A model generated the notes under the pieces. It saw only the letters and a list, made by a program, of their open reading frames with translations. It had not been told where the DNA came from and did no database searches. 64,000 nucleotides of DNA from NCBI GenBank assembly GCA_012719035.1, contig JAAYBD010000011.1, positions 1 through 64,000 on the forward strand. Reading direction: 5' to 3'. Source of the stretch: Clostridiales bacterium (lineage in GTDB: Bacteria > Bacillota > Clostridia > Oscillospirales > Oscillospiraceae). A program made the position numbers and the translations under genes. Below, in pieces: positions 7,415 to 13,266 of the stretch. Position 1 is the stretch's first letter, and each line of letters begins with the position of its first letter.

Positions 7415-7744
7415 ATGAACAGAACCCACAAAATTACCTTTCGGGTATCGGACTATGAACATAAGCTTGTTCAGTCTAAGGTTAAAAAGTCAGGTATTCG
7501 AATGTCTGATTTCTGCCGTCATGCAGTGTTGGGCAAGGAAGTTCGCACCGTCAAGGGACTGGACAAGTTCAGTTATGAGTTGAATAAAATTGGCAATAAC
7601 CTCAATCAACTTACTGTACTTTGCCACCAAAGGGCGGTGCAGAATCCGAACCTTGAAGCAATTCAGACACAGCTTTCCGATGTTTTGGAACGTATTTATA
7701 CAGCTTTGGGAGGTGATGACGATGGCGATAGTCAAGCCGATTAA
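7415..7744 (+). CDS. mobC: MobC-like relaxosome accessory protein
   Basis: The 109-residue protein begins with a ribbon-helix-helix-like strand (KITFRVSDYEHKLVQSKVKK) followed by SGIRMSDFCRHAVLG. It then has the MobC signature region ELNKIGNNLNQLTVLCHQ. MobC binds oriT and helps the relaxase open the strand. The start at 7415 has AAAGGAG 7 nt upstream; an upstream in-frame ATG at 7385 lacks one. The gene overlaps the relaxase start by 23 nt, so the two are translationally coupled. Confidence 0.85.
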   Translation: MNRTHKITFRVSDYEHKLVQSKVKKSGIRMSDFCRHAVLGKEVRTVKGLDKFSYELNKIGNNLNQLTVLCHQRAVQNPNLEAIQTQLSDVLERIYTALGGDDDGDSQAD

Positions 7745-8852
7745 GGTGCGTGTCGGCAACCTTGCAGGACTGCGGGCAGTGCTGGACTATATCAAGGATG
7801 ACCGCAAGACCCAAAACGAAGCGTTGGTCTACTGTAAGGACTTGCTAAAGGGCAAGGAATACCAGCAGATGGTTATCACAAAAAGAGCCTTTCACAAGGA
7901 CACAGGACGGCAGTATGCGCACTTTGTCCAGAGCTTTGACCCAAGAGATAACGTAACGCCTGAACTGGCATACAAAATTGGTCAAGAGTTTATTAAGCGG
8001 TATGAGCACTTTCAGGGCTTTCAGGTAGTGATGGCGGTGCATACTAACGAACAACATATGCACATACATTACATCGTCAATTCCGTCAGCCATCAAAATG
8101 GCTGCAAATGGCAGTCCAGTCCGGAGGATTTGAAACGGATGCGCTCCCTTTCCGATGAACTGTGTTTAGAGCATGGTTTGTCCGTTATTGAGCATGGCAG
8201 AAAGGGACACCGTTCCTACGGAGAATACACCCAAACGGCAAGCTGGAAACGGCAGCTGGCACAGGATATTGTAGATAACCTTACGCTTAGTTACAACAGC
8301 GTTGACTTCATGCACCGCATGGCACGGCTTGGGATTGATGCCGATGTGAATGAAAAAAGTGTTTTGTTTACCATTCCCGCAGGAGTCTATGGCTTGAAGG
8401 AAGAACGCAAATGCTCCAACCGCAAGCTGATGTCCTACGGCGATTTCAGCATAGAAAACTTTAAGAACACATGGAACTGTAACACCAGATTGGCGAATAT
8501 CGGGCGCAGTGATATGCAGTTGTTGCAGGAGGTCTTATTGGAACTGGGGCAGCTCAATTGCCCAGATACCCCAGACCTCTATCAGGATATGTATTTTCGG
8601 GATATTCCCTTTGATGGTATGACGAAACAGGAAATCGAAATTGCCCTCACCCGCAAGGCACTGGATTCCATGCTGGATAAGGCACGACAGGCACATGAAA
8701 AGGCAAGAGCAGAAAGTCAGCAGGCGGGACTGCTTTTAGCTACCATAGCGAATACCCTTGCCGAGGTGCTGCGCTGGCAGGAGGAGCAACAACGCGGCTT
8801 ATATCATAGCACTTACGCAGCCTATGCGGAAGAAAACGAGTTTGAGCTATAA
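7722..8852 (+). CDS. Relaxase/mobilization nuclease (MobA/VirD2 type)
   Basis: The 376-residue relaxase nicks oriT and carries the strand during conjugative mobilization. The metal-binding histidine motif is clear: VVMAVHTNEQHMHIHYIVN, with H112, H114 and H116. The conserved AHFVQSFDP block lies at residues 66-74 and GLSVIEHGRKGHRSYGEY follows the catalytic domain. The C-terminus is helical and charged. The ATG at 7722 lies inside mobC in another frame; GGGAGGTGATGACG supplies the ribosome binding site. There is no coupling protein or type IV secretion gene in the window, so the element would be mobilized by helper functions. Confidence 0.9.
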   Translation: MAIVKPIKVRVGNLAGLRAVLDYIKDDRKTQNEALVYCKDLLKGKEYQQMVITKRAFHKDTGRQYAHFVQSFDPRDNVTPELAYKIGQEFIKRYEHFQGFQVVMAVHTNEQHMHIHYIVNSVSHQNGCKWQSSPEDLKRMRSLSDELCLEHGLSVIEHGRKGHRSYGEYTQTASWKRQLAQDIVDNLTLSYNSVDFMHRMARLGIDADVNEKSVLFTIPAGVYGLKEERKCSNRKLMSYGDFSIENFKNTWNCNTRLANIGRSDMQLLQEVLLELGQLNCPDTPDLYQDMYFRDIPFDGMTKQEIEIALTRKALDSMLDKARQAHEKARAESQQAGLLLATIANTLAEVLRWQEEQQRGLYHSTYAAYAEENEFEL

Positions 8853-8914
8853 AAATCAGTATTTGTCTGGACGCGGCGCGGGATCCATTCTATAATGGAT
8901 TCACAGTCGCCGAT

Positions 8915-8935
8915 AGTCCTAAAGTCAGGAGGACT
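8915..8935 (+). promoter_or_regulatory. Hairpin overlapping the recombinase ribosome binding site
   Basis: AGTCCT (8915-8920) pairs with AGGACT (8930-8935), taking part of the AGGAGG site that serves the ATG at 8938. A second hairpin, ATCCATT-CTAT-AATGGAT (8883-8900), lies just upstream. Together they could limit translation of the recombinase. This is read from sequence; regulation is inferred. Confidence 0.35.
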
Positions 8936-8937
8936 GT

Positions 8938-10611
8938 ATGGCAAGTAATACAACGAAAGCATGGAAAACAGCGGCGTACATCCGCCTTTCGAGGGAGGAT
9001 GCCGACACAAGAAGCGGTGAAAAGGCCGAGAGCGAAAGTGTGGTGAACCAGCAGCAGATAATCGGCGATTTTATCGCTTCGCAGCCTGATTTAGGTGACC
9101 ACTTGACCTTTATTGATGATGGACTGACTGGCACGAATTTTGATCGTCCCGGTTTTCAGCGAATGATGGAGGAAATCCATAAGGGCAATATTAACTGTGT
9201 AGTGGTTAAGGATTTATCCCGATTCGGCAGAAACTACACTGAAGCAGGCGTTTACATGGAGCAGGTATTCCCGATGTTGGGTGTTCGATTTATCGCCATT
9301 AATGACCATGTAGACAGCTTTCTGCGCCCTGCGGAGATGGATAGTATTCTGATTCCTCTGAAAAATCTGCTGAACGATTCATATAGCAGAGATTTATCCA
9401 TCAAGGTGCGCAGTGCCATGACTGCCAAGCGGAAACGTGGCGAGTTTATCGGTGGATATGCTTGCTATGGGTACTTAAGAAATCCCAAGGACAAAACAAG
9501 GCTTATTGTAGACAATGAAACAGCTGATATAGTTAGGGATATTTTTAGGTGGTACATTGAGGGGCTCGGCAAGACACCGATTGCCAAACGGTTGAATGCG
9601 CTGAGTATCCCTTCACCCGCAAAGCAGCGTTTTATCCGCAATGAGCGAGAAGGGTATCCAAAGCATGAGTATGCGAACAGGATGTCGTGGCTTTGGAGTT
9701 CACAGACAATTACCACAATACTGGAAAACCCCACTTATCTTGGTCATATCACGCAAAATAAGCGGTCACAGGTTAGTTACAAAAATTATAAACGGAAGAA
9801 AATTGATAAATCGGACTGGATTATTGTAGAGGACACTCACGAGCCGATTATAGACCGGTACACCTTTGACCGTGTGCAGGAACTGATGAAGTTGCGCACC
9901 AAGTCTACGCTGAAAACTGGTAATGTGTATTTGTTTTCGGGGCTGCTCCGCTGCGCTGACTGCAAACGGGCGATGGAGCGTGTTGTGGTAACCAAGAAGA
10001 ATGGCAAGGTATATGTCAATTACCGCTGTCACACCTACACAGCCTATTCCCACGATGCCTGCACAAAGCACACCATTGCGGAACATGAAATTTATACAGC
10101 AGTTCTGCAAACCATTCAAAAGCATACGCAAGTACTGATGGATTTTGAAAAGGTGCTCAAAAAGCTGGATTACCAAAAGCATCGCCAGAGCCAAGCGGAC
10201 AGGCTGGATAAGAGCATTTCAAAAAAGCAACAGGAACTTGCGGAAGTCGAGAGCATCAAGCTGGGACTGTATACTGACCTCAAGAAAAGCATCATTTCAC
10301 AGGATGAATACGTTTCCTTAAAATCGGGTTATGCAGAGAAAATCACTTCTTTGACTGAGCTGATTGCGTCGCTCCGAGAGCAAAGGCAGAACCTTGAGCA
10401 TCAGGAGGCTCTGCAAAATAAATGGTTGGAGCGGTTTAAGCAATATCAGGATATTGAAAGCCTGAACCGCAGCCTTGTCACCGAGCTAATTGAGCGTATT
10501 GATGTGCAAGAGGGTAGGCAGCTTGTCATTCACTTTAAGTTTCAGGATGAATTTGAAAAGGTTCGGGAACTTGCAGAGCAAGAGGTAAATAGTCTGCAAA
10601 CGGCGGTTTAA
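8938..10611 (+). CDS. Large serine recombinase (TnpX/integrase type)
   Basis: The 557-residue enzyme has a resolvase catalytic domain at residues 10-160: YIRLSRED with nucleophile Ser18, ESESVVNQQQIIGDF, and VVKDLSRFGRNYTEAG. A recombinase domain follows at about 175-290, then a zinc ribbon (LLRCADCKRAME with further Cys near 365-380) and a coiled coil at about 400-490. Such enzymes excise and insert Tn4451-like transposons without accessory host factors. The frame is open and of normal length, so this recombinase may still work, unlike the tyrosine integrase. AGGAGG precedes the ATG, and a perfect terminator follows. Confidence 0.92.
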   Translation: MASNTTKAWKTAAYIRLSREDADTRSGEKAESESVVNQQQIIGDFIASQPDLGDHLTFIDDGLTGTNFDRPGFQRMMEEIHKGNINCVVVKDLSRFGRNYTEAGVYMEQVFPMLGVRFIAINDHVDSFLRPAEMDSILIPLKNLLNDSYSRDLSIKVRSAMTAKRKRGEFIGGYACYGYLRNPKDKTRLIVDNETADIVRDIFRWYIEGLGKTPIAKRLNALSIPSPAKQRFIRNEREGYPKHEYANRMSWLWSSQTITTILENPTYLGHITQNKRSQVSYKNYKRKKIDKSDWIIVEDTHEPIIDRYTFDRVQELMKLRTKSTLKTGNVYLFSGLLRCADCKRAMERVVVTKKNGKVYVNYRCHTYTAYSHDACTKHTIAEHEIYTAVLQTIQKHTQVLMDFEKVLKKLDYQKHRQSQADRLDKSISKKQQELAEVESIKLGLYTDLKKSIISQDEYVSLKSGYAEKITSLTELIASLREQRQNLEHQEALQNKWLERFKQYQDIESLNRSLVTELIERIDVQEGRQLVIHFKFQDEFEKVRELAEQEVNSLQTAV

Positions 10612-10622
10612 CAACAAAATAA

Positions 10623-10663
10623 GTGGGGTGGCTATCAGTTGTGTATTTTGATAGCCACCCCAC
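10623..10663 (+). terminator. Terminator after serine recombinase
   Basis: Perfect 14-bp stem: GTGGGGTGGCTATC (10623-10636) pairs with 10650-10663. Only a short TTTT follows at 10670-10673. It lies 11 nt after the recombinase stop. Confidence 0.75.
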
Positions 10664-10797
10664 AGTGACTTTTCTACTACAGCAAACATTTACGCGCACC
10701 TCGATTACAGTTCAAAGTTGTCATCGGCAGAGGCTATGGTACAGGGACTTCACTTAGGCGGCTCGAATAGCCCAAAATCGGCTGAAAGTGAGCCGAT

Positions 10798-10839
10798 TCA
10801 GGAGAGAACTGAGGCAAATCAGGAGAGAACTGAGGCAAA
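10798..10839. repeat. Two tandem copies of a 21-bp unit
   Basis: TCAGGAGAGAACTGAGGCAAA occurs at 10798-10818 and again at 10819-10839; the sequence shows both copies directly. They lie between the recombinase terminator and the tRNA-Ser, near the presumed element border. No gene is seen in 10,664-10,889. Confidence 0.85.
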
Positions 10840-10883
10840 AACTGATTCAGCGCGAAAATCAAATCTCCTAAAAAGTCCGAAAA

Positions 10884-10915
10884 AATAAGAAAAGCACGGC
10901 AAAAACCGTGCTTTT
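10884..10915 (-). terminator. Terminator of tRNA-Ser
   Basis: On the minus strand AAAAGCACGG and CCGTGCTTTT form a perfect 10-bp stem (10890-10915) followed by CTTATTTTTT. It lies 12 nt past the tRNA 3' end. Confidence 0.85.
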
Positions 10916-10926
10916 CAAAGGAAAAT

Positions 10927-11015
10927 TGGCGGAGAGGGCGGGATTCGAACCCGCGTGGGATTGCTCCCAAACTGATTTCGAGTCAGCCCCGTTATGACCA
11001 CTTCGATACCTCTCC
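10927..11015 (-). tRNA. tRNA-Ser, anticodon CGA
   Basis: The 89-nt class II tRNA has the CCA encoded. The acceptor stem GGAGAGG/CCTCTCC has a G discriminator. The anticodon loop CTCGAAA gives anticodon CGA, reading the serine codon UCG. The long variable arm TGGGA-GCAA-TCCCA is typical of tRNA-Ser. The T-arm is GCGGG-TTCGAAT-CCCGC. The gene lies beside a mobile island, and tRNA genes are frequent integration targets. A diverged copy of its 5' half lies 150 bp upstream on the same strand. Confidence 0.95.
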
Positions 11016-11163
11016 GTGTTTATCTTCAACATCAGCCCTCAAAACAGACCTTGGAAAAAGGAGAAAACTGATGGAGAGAACAGCGAATATTTACTTATTC
11101 AGAACACCTCAAAACCCCAGTAAAATCAAGGTTTTTCAGCTTTTAGCTTCCAGATAGCGCATT

Positions 11164-11206
11164 TGATTTCGAGTCAGGCTCGTTATGACCACTTCGATAC
11201 TCTTCC
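11164..11206 (-). pseudogene. tRNA-Ser 5'-half fragment
   Basis: These 43 nt match the first 43 nt of the neighbouring tRNA-Ser (38 identities by eye). They include the D-arm and the CGA anticodon loop, ending at TCGAAATCA. No variable arm, T-arm or 3' acceptor strand follows. The differences in the acceptor strand and anticodon stem suggest a copy from another tRNA-Ser gene or an old duplication. It resembles a leftover attachment site or a tRNA gene cut by past recombination. Confidence 0.7.
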
Positions 11207-11218
11207 GTATATAATTGC

Positions 11219-11250
11219 AAAAGTGCGGCTGAACTTTTAGCCGCACTTTA
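11219..11250 (-). terminator. Terminator after the SGNH hydrolase gene
   Basis: AAAGTGCGGCT and AGCCGCACTTT form an 11-bp stem with an 8-nt loop. TTTT follows in the minus direction, 44 nt after the hydrolase stop. Confidence 0.75.
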
Positions 11251-11278
11251 GAATACAACATTCTTTATAAAATGTCAA
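11250..11278 (-). promoter_or_regulatory. Sigma-A type promoter facing the tRNA fragment
   Basis: On the minus strand TTGACA (11278-11273) and TATTCT (11255-11250) are spaced by 17 bp. Transcription would enter the hairpin at 11219-11250 and the tRNA-Ser fragment. It may be the old promoter of an ancestral tRNA-Ser gene. Confidence 0.5.
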
Positions 11279-11293
11279 CCACAATAAAATCGA

Positions 11294-12019
11294 TTAAGCC
11301 CCTACCCCAAAACACATTCGTTTTGACACTTCCTGTACTAAATTCGGAAGGGCATCCGTTATTACCCCGGCAATAAGTTCATGACCCTTTTCGTTTGGGT
11401 GGATGCCGTCATTGCACAGATATTCGCTGTAATCCCGTTTTTCTAAAAATGCCGACCGTATATCTATAAGAGGTATATTATACTCCGCCGCTATATTGCA
11501 GACCTGCACATTGTAGATTTCATGGAATCTGTAAATATACTTCTCGCTGCCGCCGAGCCATTTTAGAATATTTTCTCCGTCAAGTCCTTTACTGAACCAA
11601 TTAAAATATTTGTGCTCATCAATTGGCGGAAGATTGAGCATTATTATGCTTTTGCCCATCTCGTTAAGCTTTCCTATAATCTCCCGATAGCTCTCTGCAA
11701 ACTCATCAATAGGCGTTTTTGGCAAATGATCGCCAAGGGGATTTTCAGAAATTTCTTTCCAATCATGGTCGCTGTCATTGCCGCCGTACTCCAGTACGGT
11801 TACATCGCAGCTCTCTACATCCCTTATATGCCTCGCAATCATGCTTTTGCCCTTTGAAATGGTGCAGCCCAGCATAGAATAGTTCGTAAGATCAAGCTCG
11901 GGTTCACAGGCAGTTAACAGGTTGGCAAACGAACGCTTCGTCATAGTATACCTGTTGCGGATTTCGTCTATTACAACGCCTTTTGATATTGAATCACCAA
12001 AAAGACAGATTTTGCTCAT
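11294..12019 (-). CDS. SGNH/GDSL-family hydrolase
   Basis: The 241-residue protein shows the SGNH blocks: ICLFGDSISKG with nucleophile Ser10 (block I), EYGGNDSDHDW (block III, with catalytic-site Asn) and DGIHPNEKGHELIA (block V, with the Asp-His pair). No signal peptide is seen, so it is probably cytoplasmic. The family includes esterases, lipases and carbohydrate deacetylases; the substrate is not evident. An AGGAGG site precedes the ATG. It is a monocistronic minus-strand gene closed by a terminator. Confidence 0.85.
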   Translation of the reverse strand: MSKICLFGDSISKGVVIDEIRNRYTMTKRSFANLLTACEPELDLTNYSMLGCTISKGKSMIARHIRDVESCDVTVLEYGGNDSDHDWKEISENPLGDHLPKTPIDEFAESYREIIGKLNEMGKSIIMLNLPPIDEHKYFNWFSKGLDGENILKWLGGSEKYIYRFHEIYNVQVCNIAAEYNIPLIDIRSAFLEKRDYSEYLCNDGIHPNEKGHELIAGVITDALPNLVQEVSKRMCFGVGA

Positions 12020-12167
12020 CTTCTAACGCCTCCTAATAGCCACGTCTTGTGGTTATTGATATTATATTATGCCATTATGGATATGTCAACTGAATATATA
12101 ACTTACTTGCATTATTTTCAAAATCGCGCTATAATATTCATAAGTTCAAATTGAGGTGTCATAAAGA

Positions 12168-12719
12168 ATGGATAATGTTGAAAAGCTTCGCGAGCTTTCG
12201 GAGCAGCTCAAATTCCCCGATTACAACGGATTTCCGGACATTGAGCTGTATATGGATCAGGTGTTGGATTTTTTGTCCCGCAGCCGGACAAGCTTGCGTG
12301 ACGATGACAGACTTAGCTCTGCAATGGTCAACAACTATATTAAGGCAGACATTCTCCCCCGAGCCAGAGGGAAAAAATACTCAAGGGAGCATCTTGTTTA
12401 CCTTGCCGTTATTCTGCGTCTCAAGCAGGTCCTTTCCGTAAAAGACACCGGAGCGCTTATAAAAGCGGATAAACAAGACAAGTCTGATGAGGAATTTTAT
12501 GAGCGCTTCCGCAATATGGTTGAGGCAAGCGCAAAGGATATCAGCGAGAAGGCTCTCTCCTCGGATGATAGCCTTCCAGAGGTCGCTATGAGACTTGCCG
12601 TAGAAAGCTACCTATGCAAAATAACCTGCGAATACCTTATCGATATAATCACAGATATCGACGATGATGACTTTTTGAAAAAGCCGATAAAACCAAGCAG
12701 TTCTGAAAACAAACATTAA
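12168..12719 (+). CDS. DUF1836 domain-containing protein
   Basis: The 183-residue cytoplasmic protein matches the DUF1836 pattern. A MerR-like HTH is apparent at residues 50-100: AMVNNYIKADILPRARGKKY, then SREHLVYLAVILRLKQVLS. A helical acidic C-terminus follows. The family is restricted largely to Firmicutes and is presumed DNA-binding; targets are unknown. The ATG follows a TGAGGTGTC site, and a strong terminator closes the gene. It is convergent with the small ORF at 13,015-13,092. Confidence 0.8.
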   Translation: MDNVEKLRELSEQLKFPDYNGFPDIELYMDQVLDFLSRSRTSLRDDDRLSSAMVNNYIKADILPRARGKKYSREHLVYLAVILRLKQVLSVKDTGALIKADKQDKSDEEFYERFRNMVEASAKDISEKALSSDDSLPEVAMRLAVESYLCKITCEYLIDIITDIDDDDFLKKPIKPSSSENKH

Positions 12720-12725
12720 ATTTAC

Positions 12726-12757
12726 AAGCCCCCTCAAATGAGGGGGCTTTGTTTTCG
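12726..12757 (+). terminator. Terminator after DUF1836 gene
   Basis: AAGCCCCCTC-AAAT-GAGGGGGCTT is a perfect 10-bp stem followed by TTGTTTT, just after the stop codon. Confidence 0.9.
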
Positions 12758-12921
12758 TTATTAAACGCGGTGCTCTTACATTCAATGCCAGCATAACGCT
12801 GTTACTGCGATGTAATGATATATAATCACATCATATAATTATAGTGACGCTTGCTAATTATTATATCCAAAAGGCTGAGTATAGATCTCAAAACCTGATT
12901 TTCTCAAATAAAATGAAAATC

Positions 12922-12952
12922 GCGTTCCCCTGGCTCATAACCATCGGAACGC
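12922..12952 (-). terminator. Terminator-like hairpin after the small ORF
   Basis: On the minus strand GCGTTCC and GGAACGC enclose an inner TGGTT/AGCCA stem, then GATTTTCATTTTATTTG follows. It would end a transcript of about 200-230 nt from the promoter at 13,117-13,145. Apart from this hairpin I see nothing in 12,758-13,014. Confidence 0.5.
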
Positions 12953-13014
12953 ATCATCATGGGTCATACAGCATCTTTTAAAAACCGCGCCCGCGGGAAT
13001 CATCCAAGTAGCAG

Positions 13015-13092
13015 TTATCTGTCGCTCGGTACTGTTACTGCGCTTCCGAAAATCATATCATCTACATCGCCATTTCTTAACTTTCTGTCCAT
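13015..13092 (-). CDS. Possible 25-residue small protein (function unknown)
   Basis: The ORF starts MDRKLRNGDVDDMIFG and ends in a short hydroxyl-rich tail (TVPSDR). An AGGAGAT site lies 8 nt before the ATG. A sigma-A promoter with ideal spacing is 25-53 nt upstream and a terminator-like hairpin lies downstream. The complete small transcription unit makes expression plausible. It is soluble, charged and too short for domain assignment. It could be a small protein, a leader peptide, or a chance ORF on a non-coding RNA. Confidence 0.4.
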   Translation of the reverse strand: MDRKLRNGDVDDMIFGSAVTVPSDR

Positions 13093-13116
13093 TATATCAT
13101 CTCCTTTCCTTTACTT

Positions 13117-13145
13117 GTTCTTATAATATCACTCTTCATCTTGGA
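13117..13145 (-). promoter_or_regulatory. Promoter of the 25-residue ORF transcript
   Basis: Minus strand TTGATT, a 17-bp spacer, then TATTAT, about 25 nt before the small ORF. Coordinates are read by eye and may shift by 1-2 bases. Confidence 0.5.
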
Positions 13146-13217
13146 AATCAATGAATATTATACAAATAATAAATGAAGTTTTTGTAAAGTTCGTCAAGCA
13201 AATATCAATCATTATAT

Positions 13218-13259
13218 AAAAAGCAACGCCAAAGAAAGCTTTTCTTCGGCATTGCTTTT
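13218..13259 (-). terminator. Terminator after P-type ATPase
   Basis: A long stem pairs AAAAGCAATGCCGAAG with a matching arm around AAAGCTT and ends in TTTTT in the minus direction, directly after the ATPase stop. Confidence 0.8.
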
Positions 13260-13266
13260 CATCAAA

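Larger units (their letters stand above)
1..10670. mobile_element. Composite, partly decayed mobile island
   Basis: The stretch carries an IS3 orfA start, an excisionase and broken tyrosine integrase, DUF6809 and TnpV, then mobC, a relaxase and a large serine recombinase. These match two kinds of Clostridia element: a Tn1549-like conjugative element and a Tn4451-like mobilizable transposon. Several genes are damaged (sigma factor frameshift, integrase amber codon), while the mobilization and serine recombinase genes are open. The right edge is placed after the recombinase terminator and before the tRNA-Ser. The left edge is outside the window. The nesting order of the two elements is not resolved, and the borders are inference. 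Confidence 0.6.

Noticed and set aside
4721..10611. Phage-defence island suggested by the WYL regulator and mobile genes
   Set aside because: No restriction, BREX, CBASS, retron, toxin-antitoxin or Cas gene is visible; the WYL gene pairs with a DJ-1-like enzyme.
10798..10839. Tandem 21-bp repeat as a CRISPR remnant
   Set aside because: The two copies are directly adjacent with no spacer between them; simple tandem duplication explains them.
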